Shown here one piece after another: positions 1-12,176 of a stretch of DNA of 64,000 nucleotides. Positions within the stretch are counted from its first letter, which is position 1. The number at the start of each line of letters is the position of its first letter. This DNA is from Aurelia coerulea (lineage: Eukaryota > Cnidaria > Scyphozoa > Semaeostomeae > Ulmaridae): positions 36,960,663-37,024,662 of the forward strand of contig CM076943.1 in the NCBI GenBank assembly GCA_039566865.1, read 5' to 3'. The notes below the pieces were generated by a model. It searched no databases, was not told the DNA's origin, and saw only the letters and a program-made list of their open reading frames with translations. Position numbers and translations under genes: made by a program.

Positions 1-2039
1 CTTACCGTACAGTACTGTGTAGCAGGTACATGAAATAAGTATGAAATGCTGATGTACGTAAGAAAGAATATAATAGCAACAAACGGAAGAAATTATGTTC
101 TGTCCGACCAAGCTTCTTGAAACTATGCTTTGGGCTTCGAGTTTCCGTTGGTCAACATCAATCAATCAAATTTGCAGAAATTCTAATGGCGTTGCATTTG
201 TTGTATACTTTGTACATGACTGTGTATAGCAGCCTCGTTCCAAAGGGCGTTCAAAAGTGAAAAAGTCAGTCCAAAAATATTGCCGTAATAATATGAGTCC
301 CAGTATGAGCGGTCTCGGTCTGGTGTAATAGCCTCGTTTTGAATAGCGATTACTGGAATTCATTGTAATCAGTCTAACCCTTGGGACCGATTTTGTCAAT
401 TTTGAGCGGAATAATCAGCATAATTTGGCAGACAGCAGGTCCTTTGAATCTCATGTTCAACATTTTTGAAATGTAGATTCCAATGTTCGAATAGCACTCA
501 TTGTATCCACAGCCATTCGAATGTTCTTTATTTCGACTGAACGCCAGGGCTTCAAAGGTGAGAAACTTCTTTTGTTTCAAAAAGAGCCAGTCAAATTGCA
601 GAATAGCCTAACAGGTTCCAGGGTCAATGTAGGCGTTGAAGTTTACGGAAAACCTTCATTGTCACTGGGTACGAGGTTGGTGTGTTCTCAAATTCAAGCC
701 GCGTCTCAAGAGACCTGGATCACAATAGATTCCTTCGCAACTGCGTGCAGTCCCCAGAAATTCACCCCTCTCCCACCGTTCTGTTTTTGGCGGCTTGTAC
801 AGACGCAAAAAGCACTTTGCACAGCGGTCGAAACATTTCTGGTCTTTGCTGTTGCACCATAGTAAAAACAAGTAGAAAAAGACAGAAAAAGAAATTGGTA
901 CAGGCTCGTCGTTAGAAGTGCAAGTGCAAGGCAAGATCATGCTTCAAATGTTCCATCATTGAAAATATTAACACAATATGAATATACAGAAATACTCAGT
1001 AATTGTTCGAAAATTATTATCAAAATGTCTATATCTGCTGCCGTGTGCATTTGTTAAAAGCTCAAACACCACGGCTAGGAGCACCCATTGTTTGAGGTTT
1101 TCCTTTTCATCTGAAAATCAAGACTTTCTCAAGTAAAGGAAGGAAATACGCCTTCCCATAGGCAGTAACCAGGGGAGGCGTCAAAGCATAACTTATTATA
1201 CGATTTTACATCAACCCCAATGCCTCCAAAAAAGTACAGGTGAATTTGTGCACCGCTTGAATAGTTGCTGCGGAGGAGATTTGATTTAAATGCTCCTGTT
1301 TCTAAGTAAATCGGACGACTATGAAGGCATCACCCTCGTATAAGAAAATCAAAAGTCCAGCACGAAAGGGTCCCTGGGGCTCTACCCTCGCAATCAGTAG
1401 AAAAATCAAGTGGATATTGTAATATGATTTTTAGCATCGACCTGTGGCGGGAATTGCTTAGGACCTACACAAATGAGAGGCCTCTGGTTTAGCTTCTTCG
1501 TTGCTGGCTCTTGTTAATGTCTTTCGCTGTGAGTCCCGTTGTGTTGTGTAACTCATTTGGGGCAGCTCTGGTCCTCTTAGCAAGACAAAAACTAAGTGCA
1601 TAGATATGTCCGTATTTGGGCTCGTGCTCGTTTAGCACCCTTCCTCTGACCCTGTTCATGTAATTACCAAGTCAAACACCAACAATAGGCACACCCTCTA
1701 ACCTCATTAAGAAAGTAGCAATATGAATGGTTTCATGTAGTCAGTCTTAATCAACCACAGCACTAGCAATAAGACAAACTCTACTTAAAGCTCTTCCAAA
1801 GCAACAATGCAAGCACATATGTTCCTTGCAACAACCTGTAATTACATAATCATCTAACCAATGCGAGGCTACCCAGTTTTGAAATTAATAAAACCATTCT
1901 GCTTCTTAGAAATAGCAGCCAATATGAACATACGAAACAGTCTAAAATATAGACGGAAACGATTGTGAACTGCAGCGGTAAATGCAGCCAACTAGAAACA
2001 AAAGCATCAAACTTTCCTGCAAAAAGATAAAGTTTCACA
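1..2039. other. No supported gene
   Basis: Open frames here are short, overlap on both strands and show no recognisable domain, signal peptide or splice context. I see no tandem repeat, inverted repeat or RNA gene. It may be ordinary intergenic or intronic host DNA. Confidence 0.5.
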
Positions 2040-2121
2040 TACTGATATGCTTTTTAATAGCATCACAAGGATGCAATCCATTAGAAAACGGGGATCAATG
2101 CACCCTGCAAGAAAGATAAGG

Positions 2122-3510
2122 GGTCAGGTCGAAAACATGGAGACGTCGGAGATGTCGGAGATGTAGGAGATGTCGGAGATGTCGGAGTTGTCGGAGATGT
2201 CGGAGATAATCTCGGAGATGTCGGAGATGTCGGAGATAATCTCAGAGATGTCGGAGATAATCTCGGAGATGTCGGAAGAATTTTTTGCGTGAAGTAATTT
2301 GGGGTAATTTGTAACTTGCCTTGGTACCCACCTTAATGAAAGGGTTAATATGATTGTAAATAGGTTTAAAATTAGAATTCTAAATCTGTATATTGTAATC
2401 AAGTTTTTATCGTAGGGCCCCTTGAAAACTTGAAAGAATGAAATATGAAATATAATATGAAATTTTGAATTAGCATAATCTGCAAAACCTGCAAAACCTG
2501 CAAAATCTGAAAATATAATAAAAAAGAACATAAATCTGAGAAATTATCCATTGAAAATAAACATAAATGTTGTTATCGGAAGAAACGCAAAGAAAAAGAA
2601 CAATTTTTGTAGATTTCCATATGATATGATCTACTTCTATGGAAATGATCCTTGTAAAAACGGAAAACAGCATATGATTTAGTTTTATCACTAACAAAAC
2701 AGATAAACGATATTACTTAACAGAGGGTCAAGATAAACAGTACTTTTAGTGACTGGAAGTGCACAGTGTCTGGTGCTCCTCAAGGCTCAGTCCTTGGGCC
2801 CTTATTGTTCCATATATTCATCAACGACTTTGTTTTCGCTATACAGAGCTCCCAGGTATGCAATTTTGCTGATGATAACACGGTATTCGCATGTGGCAAA
2901 AATGCTGAGGAAGTAATCGCATGTCTTGAGTTTGATATTGAAGATGCAGTATCCTGGTTTAGGGAAAACAACATGGTAGCAAACCCGTATAAATTTCAAA
3001 TGAGGTTTCTTGGTCGGTCTCAAAGAGAGCAAAATATACTGTCTTGATATAAATGGAAAAATTATAGTCAATACAGACACGGTAAAGCTCTTAGGAGTTA
3101 CGATTGATTCAAAGTTGAATTTTCGGGATCACGTAACACACATTTGTAAAAAGATGAATCAGAAAGCAGGGGATTTTTCTCGGATTGCACGATGTCTTGA
3201 TGTAGACAAGGCCAAAATACTCTACCATGCATTTATTCTCTCAAACTTCAACTAGGTATTGTCCGTTAATTTGGATGTTCCGTGGGAAGACTGCAAACAA
3301 CACAATCAACCTTTTGCACAACGTTTGCATTTAAGTATTGTGTTGGTAAGCTGAAGGGATTTTTTGTGTATAAAGAATTTAAAATGAAAAATGAAACATC
3401 TCTGAGACTATCTCCAACAACTCTGAGATTATCTCCAACATCTCCGAGATTATCTCCGACATCTCCGACATCTCCGACATCTCCGACGCCTCCGTGTTTT
3501 CGGCCTGGCC
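2122..3510. mobile_element. Mutator-like non-autonomous transposon, copy A
   Basis: The left end reads GGTCAGGTCGAAAACATGGAG; the right end, reversed, reads GGCCAGGCCGAAAACACGGAG. Both ends run inward into tandem 9-mers (TCGGAGATG on the left, its complement on the right), giving inverted repeats of roughly 110-150 bp. Flanks are a perfect 9-bp duplication, AAGATAAGG, at 2113-2121 and 3511-3519, and the target is the satellite monomer (other monomers read AAGATAAGGTTATG without interruption). Nine-base duplications with long inverted repeats are typical of Mutator-like elements; that assignment is inference because no transposase is present. A LINE reverse-transcriptase piece sits inside. Confidence 0.85.
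2727..3345 (+). pseudogene. LINE reverse transcriptase fragment inside element A
   Basis: This is a non-LTR retrotransposon reverse-transcriptase piece. Reading + it shows the SGAPQGSVLGPLLF motif, then FADDNTVF (the YADD-type catalytic box with F for Y), then the thumb/connection region with LLGVTIDSKLNF. After a frameshift near 3005-3010 and a stop near 3255 it continues with CPLIWMF to about 3345. It lacks the endonuclease, the N-terminal palm and a (TAA)n tail, so it is truncated at both ends. It is closest in motif style to the copies at 22605-23767 and 28747-29590. It lies wholly between the inverted repeats of the Mutator-like element, so it was either captured or inserted and then trimmed. 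Confidence 0.85.
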
Positions 3511-5470
3511 AAGATAAGGTTATATAAACTGACCCGCTTTTTCCTAAACTGCATCACGAGGATGCAGCCTATTAGAAAAAGAGGATCAGTTTACCCTGTA
3601 AGAAAGATACAGACTCATAGTGAAAAGATTAAGCATTGAAATAGATTAAATTATATTATTCAACATAGAACGAGATAAAGTCTGAAAATCAAAATACCAA
3701 CTATTGCAGAGACAAATGTAAATTACTCCTGCAATAGAAATTAGTAATTACCCTGCAAACAGGATACAGTTGAGAAAGATAAGGTTATGTAAACTGACCC
3801 GCTTTTTCCTAGACTGCATCTCGAGAATGCAGCCTGTTAGAAAAAGAGGATCTATTTACCCTGCAAGAAAAACAAAGTTATGTAAACTGACCCGCTTTTT
3901 CCCAAACTTCATCACAAGGATGCAGCCTATTAGAAAAAGAGGATCAGTTTACCCTGTAAGAAAGATACAGACTCGTAGTGAAAAGATTAAGCATTGAAAT
4001 AAATTAAATTCTATTATTCAACATAGAAGGAGATAAAGTCTGAAAATCAAAATACCGACTATTGCAGAGACAAATGTAAATTACTCTTGCAATAGAAATT
4101 AGTAATTACCCTGCAAACAGGGTACAGTTAAGAAAGATAAGGCTATGTAAACTGACCCGCTTTTTCCTAGACTGCATCTCGAGAATGCAGCCTGTTAGAA
4201 AAAGAGGATCTATTTACCCTGCAAGAAAAACAAAGTTATGTAAACTGACCCGCTTTTTTCCAAACTGCATCACAAGGATGCAGCCTATTAGAAAAAGAGG
4301 ATCAGTTTACCCTGTAAGAAAGGTACAGACTCGTAGTGAAAATATTAAGCATTGAAATAAATTAAATTCTATTATTCAACATAGAAAGAGATAAAGTCTG
4401 AAAATCAAAATACCAACTATTGCAGAGACAAATGTAAATTACTCTTGCAATAGAAATTAGTAATTACCCTGCAAACAGGATACAGTTAAGAAAGATAAGG
4501 TTATGTAAACTGACCCGCTTTTTACTAGACTGCATCTCGAGAATGCAGCCTGTTAGAAAAAGAGGATCTATTTACCCTACAAGAAAAACAAAGTTATGTA
4601 AACTGACCCGCTTTTTTCCAAACTGCATCACAAGGATGCAGCCTATTAGAAAAAGAGGATCAGTTTACCCTGTAAGAAAGGTACAGACTCGTAGTGAAAA
4701 TATTAAGCATTGAAATAAATTAAATTCTATTATTCAACATAGAAGGAGATAAAGTCTGAAAATCAAAATACCGACTATTGCAGAGACAAATGTAAATTAC
4801 TCTTGCAATAGAAATTAGTAATTACCCTGCAAACAGGATACAGTTAAGAAAGATAAGGTTATGTAAACTGACCCGCTTTTTCCTAGACTGCATCTCGAGA
4901 ATGCAGCCTATCATAAAAAGAAGATCAGTTTACCTGCAAGAAATATAAAGAATCATAGTTAAAAGTTTTAGCATCAAAATAAATTCATTTCTATTATTCA
5001 ACATAGAACGAAATAAAGTCTTAAACATCAAAATACCCACTATTACAAAGACAAATGTAAATTATTCCTGGATAGAAATTACTATCTATTTGCCCTGTAA
5101 ATAGATACAGTTATGTAAACTGACCCTCTCTTTCCTAAACTGCATCACGAGGATGCAGCAAATTATGAAGAGAGTAACAGTTTACCCTGCAAGATAGATA
5201 CAGAATCATAGTTAAAGTTTCAGCCCATTAGCAAATGCAGCAAAACGAATACGTTTCTATTATTCAATACAGAACGAGGCACAGCGTGCAATTTTAAATG
5301 CAAACTTTTAGAAAAATGAATTTTATTGATTCCTGCAATAGAAACAAGTATTTACTCTGCAAACAAGATAAGTTATGTAAGGTTATGTGAACTAACCCCC
5401 TCCCTTCTCTTTCCTAAAATGCATCACGAGGATGCAGCCCAAATGACAAAGAGGATCAATATACCCTACA

Positions 5471-7333
5471 ACGATGATCTATATTCATAGTCCATAAGTG
5501 ACTGTAGCCATTGAAAATAAGAATTTGATTAAGTTGCTTAACTGCATTGCACATTGAGTTTAGCTTCACCATTCTCCGGCCGCAAGAATGATGATTCTAT
5601 GTACAAGGTACACCAAATAATAACATGATAATGTAATGTAAATATTGAAAGGAGCGAAGGGTACTTCATTTGAAATTAAGAAAAAAAGAAGTAGGCTTTT
5701 TCCTATCATAGAGAGATGCATTTAAAACTAATTTGTTCCTTTCTAGACTACGTGTAAATGACACAATCCTTTGCAAGGAAGAATCGATATTTTTTCCTTC
5801 TTATTTGGCAGGGAGATAGATGTTCAGCTACCGGATTAAAAAAAGAGTGGAATTCTAGCTACGCATCTCATCTGGCCACGCCTCACCATCAAACATTGAT
5901 CAGTAAACTCAATGTTAGGAAGCAACCCGGTGGCGCCACTCATTTGGTTTTTTGCAATTCTCTATTTACGCCCTTTTTTGGGGAATACCTGCCTCGACTT
6001 TTGCATATACTAGTTGCCTTAGAAGCCCAAACTAGAGGAGCATCGCCCTAAATGGCCAGCCAACGTTTTTCGTCATATCTGACCGCGCTGCAAACACTTC
6101 GTTTCAAAAGGAGTTCGGGCCTAGATTTTGCAGGAAAGTGCGTTAGAATTATTCGCTGATGCCAGTTCTCAGATTTTGTCTAGTTGCTGTCGTTTTGTAC
6201 CGCTTATCCTTGCCCTGAAGGATGTTTTTAAAACACTTATCTGAAATGGATAAAGGAAAGAGTATTTTATGTCCTTGTTGTTTTCCAAGCCCAATATTTG
6301 TTTTCTCCGCGTTGCCTCAGGATTTTGTATGAAGTACAACTAAAGTTTGTTTTCAAGCAACTCCAACCCTCCAAAGGTTATTTTTGAAGAAAAATCTCAG
6401 AAATTTTCATTGAATAAAAAAGCCAGGGGTTATTTCGGTTGTGATCAGACTGGCCAACCTGCGCCCCTATTGGTCAGCCTGTTGATTCTGACTTCCCTTA
6501 CTGATCCCCCTGTCACCCTGTCCCCAAATCATAAGGTTAAAGTCATTATCCTCAAGATAATGGTCAAATTATAAATCTTTATTTTTTGGTCAATTACTGC
6601 CTTGTTGATTTCATTTGTGTAAGGTTTCATTCACGAACTAACTTCCTGTTGTAGTCAATTTCATCATTTTATCTATCAATAATTTGAAATGTAACCATAT
6701 CAATTCATGCTTCTTGCAAACCCCTCCTCCCTTTGCTTCATTTTCAAAAATATCCCGTAGACCTCCTTATTCCTTCCCCCGGCACTCACAGTTTAATAAT
6801 CCTGCTTAGGTTTGCTGCAAGAAGATAAGTTCAACTAGGTAACTGCGAAGGCATTATTATTATTATTATTATTATCAAATTATTTACAGTTGGTATAATA
6901 CATAGTAAAAAACTAATTCAAACCAACTATTTACAATACCACGAATTAATAAAATATAAATATGCGATCCTCACTATCACCTAAGTTTCTTATTTAATTG
7001 CAAATCTTGCATGTGCAATTTTACCCATTCCATTCTTTGATCATTCTTTTAAATATCGCTGTTGAGTTTGAATTTTTTATGGTATCTGGTAGAGTGTTCC
7101 ATAGGAGAGCGCCTTTGAATGCAAGTGAATTAACTCCGAATCGAATCCGAATCAGAAGGCATCGTTATGAATTAAGGGTACGTCCAAATTAGACGCCATG
7201 CCAAAGATTAGTCCGTTCAGACCGGCTTGCGTTTGAACTGAAAAGTTACCAAGACAAACAAGCAGCTAGTCGTTATATTTAAGTTTAGCTTTCAGAAAGA
7301 GTTAATGAACATGTTTATCGTGATTTGCCCAAT
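5471..7333. other. No supported gene; (ATT)n microsatellite at 6854-6875
   Basis: No domain-bearing reading frame or paired inverted repeat was found. An (ATT)n tract lies at about 6854-6875. The open frames at 5758-6051 and 6347-6574 have low-complexity or unremarkable translations and no conserved motif. Confidence 0.45.
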
Positions 7334-7341
7334 CTTAGTGC

Positions 7342-8099
7342 CAGTGGCGTAACGGAGACACTCGGGGCCCGTAGGAGTTTGGTAAGATGGGGCCCTTATG
7401 TTGGAAGCAGGCTCGGGGTGGTGGGTAAATTTTTATACCATGCCCTTGAAAACCTCGAAAATCCACATTATGTTGAAAAGAAAGTTTTTACATAAGAAAA
7501 ATCAACAGTAAATTTAGCATAGGAATTGCGTTCCAAAAAGCTAACTAGTTTACATAACAAATTGTTGCTCTTCGGTATGGAATTATATGATATCTGAATC
7601 TCTTTTAAAGAAATACTGCAATATTCAAAGGTTCGCACGGTACTGTTGTGCTGTTTGACGAAGATTACTTTGAACACACACAAATGCGCGCAAATTTTAC
7701 CAAAAATGTCCTCCATGGCAGGTTCTTTGGCTTGAAACCTATGTTTAAAGCTTCTGCGGATAGTATTAGTGTAATAGGTGCAGTAAATTTAGTGCAGAAT
7801 AAGTGTTCTCCCTTTCTACCTGAAAGTTATCCATGCAAATAAATACAATAGTTTTAAAAAGAATTTTAGTAAACGCACAGCCACAGTATGTTATTAGGTG
7901 CTCTTGCTCACAAGAATAAAGTTTTGAGACAAATTATAGGGAATAAACGAAAACGGAAAGAAAATCCACTGTTGTGTTAGCAGACTTTTAGCGCAGTATG
8001 GCCAAAAAGCACACAATACCAAAAATTTGTTGGGGGCCCCTTTTCATCGGGGGCCCTTGGTTCTTGAACTAAGGTAGCCTAAACTGCGTTACGCCACTG
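7342..8099. mobile_element. hAT-type miniature element
   Basis: Terminal inverted repeats CAGTGGCGTAAC and GTTACGCCACTG bound a 758-bp unit. The flanks are CTTAGTGC (7334-7341) and CTTAGGGC (8100-8107), an 8-bp duplication with one mismatch. A start of CAGTGGCG and 8-bp duplications are classic hAT hallmarks. GGGGCCC-type motifs lie near both ends (about 7375 and 8035-8057), suggesting longer subterminal inverted repeats. There is no transposase, so it would be moved in trans. Confidence 0.88.
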
Positions 8100-8159
8100 C
8101 TTAGGGCGTTTCCTTATTTTCAAATCGATTTTTTGCGAAACCTGACCATTTTTAGGGCG

Positions 8160-8880
8160 AAGCCTCTCTATATCAATAACTGAACACATTTTGGACATGA
8201 CCATGCATCTGGCAAAATCTTGGAACTGTGTGTAGTAGCATGCATGTATATAGCCTCAAGAGTTGAAGCTGTGTGTATTCTATCAAAGATAATATCATTA
8301 CTTCTCGATTGAAATACCTCTTCGTATTGCCATTTAATAAACATTGTTTCCGCTTCTTTACAGCAGAAAAGATTTTTCGTACACATTCCATCATCAACAA
8401 GTATTATATTATTAGTGCAAATCATGGACCATTTCGCGGATGATTTGTTTGTTTCCTGGAGTTTTCCAAACACCGATTTCTGCATGTTTCCAAACAATGT
8501 GTATTAAGCTTGAGCGCTGACTTCCACCAGGAGTCTATACCCGTTTTTAAATGGGGACGGAACAACGATTGTAATTCATCCTGTTTCTCCTAATCCTAAA
8601 TGTTGCTCATAGGCACCTGGACCGCTTGCTGTTGTCCACGCTCCCTTTGTATTATTCTCATAACAAAGTATACAAATTTGGACATCTTCCCGGTATGAAT
8701 GGAATTCTTCTATAAGAGCAATGCAAACTGCTTTCTTTTGTCTTTAATCTCTTTGAAATAAATGTGCTTGTATTCCTCCAGTTTGAAAAGGTACCGCGGA
8801 CGGTCGACAAGCTGCCCTAAATATTGCACAACAAAGATGTTTTCTCATTGAGTTCTAGCGTAATTATATTGTGTCTTCTT
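8160..8880 (-). pseudogene. Decayed coding segment, unrecognised family
   Basis: Read on the minus strand from about 8880 to 8160, a mostly continuous protein of about 220 residues appears. It includes QLVDRPRYLFKLEEYKHIYF, then EEFHSYREDVQICILCYENN, GAWTTASGPGAYEQ, VVPSPFKNGYRLLVEVSAQA and, in the final 109-codon open stretch, TNNIILVDDGMCTKN and SWSCPKCVQ-like text. It is broken by at least one frameshift (near 8720) and two stops (near 8570 and 8510). The amino-acid composition is protein-like over the whole run, unlike neighbouring random frames. I do not recognise the family. It could be an old host gene copy or a transposon gene; its proximity to the hAT miniature element proves nothing. 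Confidence 0.5.
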
Positions 8881-9572
8881 TGGAAAAATGCACATATCAT
8901 TCGCGAAGCTGGACTGAAAAAGTTGAGATGCTTCCAAGAAGAACGCTAGGCTGCGTAAAAATCCCGTTATCCATGCAGCAAGGAAGAAAGGTTGTTCACT
9001 TATAGTATGCCAACTGGATCAGGATCTGCTATAGTTTGCATAGGATCTTTCTGAATAACCAAGGGCGCAAGCGGGATTGACTGGTTATTTTAATGGAAAC
9101 AGCAATATGGACACATAACTCAATACACGTTCTCGACATCTCTTCCTCTGCATTCCATGTTGATGCTGGAAATATTTTTGTCCAACAGGAAGGACTAAAA
9201 AAAGAGAGGCACCTATTAGGAACAGGCCCATGAACATTTTTCACAAGAAATCTGAAAATTCTAAAATGCAAACTACGCTGAATTAAGGTTACTGTAACGG
9301 TTCAAACGAGAATTTTTCGATTCTTCGTTTTCGTCTTATTCTGATGCTCCAAGTATTGAAGTACGGTTTTAGCCACCTCACTTCACAAAAACGAACCCAA
9401 TTACTTGCAAATTTGAGCAATATAAAAGAAGCACTCTTGTTTCTAAAAAATTGCGCGAACAAACAGCATTAGGCGATTAAGGTAAACTCACTGGACCTTG
9501 CGAATGATTCGCATACTCCTGTGGTTTAGAAGGCAATAATTTTAATCCGCACGGATATAATATTTGCTCTTT

Positions 9573-11330
9573 TTTTATATAATATATTCCAAATAAAATT
9601 TACAATACAAATTACGAACTACATTACTTATAAAATAACTCTACAATACTACTAGGACGATCAACCCCAGGGAGCAAAAGGCTGTGTCTAACCCGAGGCC
9701 ATTAAATAAAGATAATAAACGAAAAGAAACTACTTTAACTATGGGACAAATTGGGTGGCTTATGAAGGGATGGTTAAGTGGCTACAGAAATTCATTCGAA
9801 TCGGCCAGTTTCATGGATAAAATGTAGCGTAAGCTCAAGAATATGTCTATTTAGTGAAATGGGAAAATCTTAATTGCCATACAATAAAAGTTGTAGCAAA
9901 GCTTCATTTGCAAGATTTACATATCCAAGTGGTCGTATTAATGCATAGATTCCAGCGAGGAGGTCTCGTCTTTGTACATCAAAACAAGGGCAGAGCAACA
10001 AGAAGTGTTCCGTATCTTCAATACCATCATTTGTCGGACACATAGGATTTGTGGTATCTTTAAAATTGTGTTTAAATTTATGAAAATTTAACTTGCTAAG
10101 ACCGACTCTAAGTTGAGTTAGATAGGATAGACCTTTTGGGTCATGAATCCCATATACAGGTTTTCCAGGGGGGCGGATTTTTGATAACTTTTTCAATTTG
10201 AAAACGGCAACAGATGGTGCCAGCCTAGTTTCAGGTTCAAGTTCATTCCATTCGGACAGACAATGAGGATAAAAAGTAGATTTGAAATTTGCAGTTCTTG
10301 CCCTTATTTGCCCGATGATGTCAGGTTTGCGAAGAGAGTACTGAAACTGCTGAAGTGGTGGAATTGGATCCCTTGTATAGTTCGGAGTTAGGTTGTTTAC
10401 AATTTTATAGAACAAAGTCAGGCGTCTACTCCACCTACGAAGACTTAAAGATTCCCATCCAAGCTCAGCGTACATCTTCTCTCTAGATGTTCCCCTCCAT
10501 GTACCGGACACGGCTAAAGCGGCAGAATATTGGGCGGATTCTAGCTTTTCCATTAAATTAGACAAGGTGAAATTTCCGCTGAACTCGCATACTTTTGGGG
10601 GATCATGGTATATAACATCTCCATAGTCTAAATGGGGTCGGATATAGAGCTTGTATAGCTCGTTAAGGGTGTTCCTAGGTAGATATCTTGAAAGAAATCT
10701 CAGCATACCAATACCCTTTCTCGCTTTGGAGATAGCTGCTTTAATATGGGAAGAAAAAGACAATTTTGAGTCTAGAACGATTCCTAAATGCTTGTGTTCG
10801 ACTACTTGCATCACGGGCATGTTATTGAAAAGAATTTCGGGATGATTGGTTTCAGTTTTTCTCTTTGAAAATACCAATTCGACTGCTTGCTTTTGAGGGT
10901 CAGGATTAAAAGACATCCTCCAGTCATGAGCCCATTTACTGATCAACTCTAAGTCATGGTTCATGTCACTGGCAGCTGTATTTGAGTCTTGTACGATAGT
11001 AAAAAGTGATGTATCATCAGCAAAAAGTTTAACATTGCACTTCAAATCTGCTGTTAGATCATTAATGTAGACCAAGAAAAACAAAGGGCCCAGAATAGAA
11101 CCCTGGGGCACTCCTGCTGAAACATCTCCCCAACTCGAGCTCTGTCCATTCGTACAGTTCTCTGTTTGCGATTTAAAAAAAAATCTTTGATAAGACTTAG
11201 AAGTTGTCCGGAGACACCGCAACGCTTTAATTTATAGATTAGCCCATCATGCCATACCCTGTCAAATGCTTTAGAAATATCAAGGTACACAGAGCGAACA
11301 TCAAGAGGAGGATTGCAATCAAACGCTGTA
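9573..11330 (-). mobile_element. 5'-truncated LINE with 14-bp target duplication
   Basis: The duplication AATATTTGCTCTTT occurs at 9559-9572 and 11331-11344 and precisely bounds a minus-strand LINE. The reverse transcriptase begins mid-palm (SVYLDISKAFDRVWHDGL), and a frameshift near 11150-11220 separates this from the 450-aa downstream frame (9870-11222). That frame has AGVPQGSILGPLFFLVYIND, LFADDTSLF, LGIVLDSKLSF and a C-terminal knuckle of the form CPTNDGIEDTEHFLLLCP. The 3' UTR runs to 9573. The motif pattern is Jockey/CR1-like. It inserted antisense to the host transposase gene just upstream of that gene's start. A single frameshift and full 5' truncation make it inactive. Confidence 0.9.
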
Positions 11331-11387
11331 AATATTTGCTCTTTATTTAACAAAAACTCATTTGCTTTCGCAACTGATTCATTCGAA

Positions 11388-11951
11388 ATGGGGCGTTTTC
11401 GAAAAGCTGACTGGGCGCAGAAAAAACGACCAAAGTTTAGAAAAAGAATTACAAAATCCTTTGAAAGAGAAGAGAAAACGAATCTGGCGTCAACAGATAA
11501 GGGGTCGTGGTTTGACCAGGAAAGATTATATGCTGAGGAGAGATCAGAATCGGAGTTGGATGAGTTGGACGAAGAGGACACAAACGAAGAAAGCGTATCT
11601 GAATCATCAGCGAACCTTTTCTTGATAAGTTTATCCTTACTAGAAACCCAATTTAATGCGACCTCGGTTTGCAAGGAATGCCACATCGATTTAAAAATTA
11701 TCGATGAAAAAAAGAAGCGTCAGGGCCTCGGTGCCAGCTGGGAAATTTACTGCACTAATAATGACTGTCCATCAAAAAGCACAAAAAAGTCATTCCCAAT
11801 AAGTCCTAAAGATGGTCGATCGTTTGCTGTAAATAAAAAGTTTGCTTTCCATTTCCTTCAGCATGACCTGCAACATCCCTTGCTCCATTTTCACATCAAG
11901 CGGAATTTCGTGACAGCCACATTCGTAAATCCCTCGTTGCTGTTTTTTTGA
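11388..11951 (+). pseudogene. Mutator-domain-like transposase, N-terminal piece
   Basis: The predicted protein starts at MGRFRKADWAQKKRPKFRKR, a basic N-terminus, followed by an acidic Ser/Glu/Asp-rich linker. It then has a candidate zinc-binding module, CKECHIDLKI followed about 25 residues later by YCTNNDCPS, ending in SFPISPKDGRSFAVNKKFAF. This order resembles the N-terminus of 'mutator-like transposase domain' proteins (Pfam Mutator, PF20700, from memory) common in cnidarian genomes. The typical next segment does not follow: after residue ~165 the reading changes character and stops, so I regard the gene as truncated by an internal deletion. The start was chosen because the upstream codons in this frame lie in LINE-flanking sequence. 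Confidence 0.55.
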
Positions 11952-11954
11952 CAA

Positions 11955-12176
11955 AAAAAATTTACCTACACTACGCTTAAGCCTTATTGCTTGACCTGTG
12001 GTTTCATGTCTGCACTTACAAGCATAATCGTTTTTCCCGCACTTTTTTCCTGAATTTGATAAAAGCCTGATTTCTTGAAACAGGATTCTGGAGTACTGGT
12101 AGGTACTAAAACATCTTTGTGTACCCAACGGACCAATCAAATGGCTTGAAACTTGGCCCACATGGTCACAAAGCAT
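11955..12176 (-). CDS. Possible second, convergent frame in the TTAA element
   Basis: A minus-strand frame carries KKCGKNDYACKCRHETTGQA and, further on, RGIYECGCHEIPLDVK. The spaced cysteines and charged pattern look protein-like rather than random. It could be the 3' end of a second gene converging on the transposase fragment, or part of the same decayed transposase after an inversion. I do not recognise the family, and the frame extends to 11790 over the + strand gene. Confidence 0.25.

Larger units (their letters stand above)
2040..5470. repeat. Satellite array, ~359-bp higher-order unit
   Basis: The phrase GTAAACTGACCCGC recurs. The full higher-order unit begins near 3777, 4136, 4495 and 4853, a spacing of 358-359 bp. 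Each unit has two ~96-bp half-monomers plus a spacer containing TATTATTCAACATAGAA. Each half-monomer holds a short hairpin of the form CTGCATC-loop-GATGCAG or CTGCATCTCGAGAATGCAG. The half-monomers differ (TCTCGAGAATGCAGCCTGTTAG against TCACAAGGATGCAGCCTATTAG types) and alternate regularly. Copies decay after about 4920, and the last recognisable monomers end near 5470. A monomer is also visible at 2040-2121, left of the inserted Mutator-like element, so the array was continuous before that insertion. Confidence 0.9.

Noticed and set aside
166..940. Cluster of 60-110-codon frames near the left edge
   Set aside because: They overlap on both strands, show no motif and look like random open frames in AT-rich DNA.
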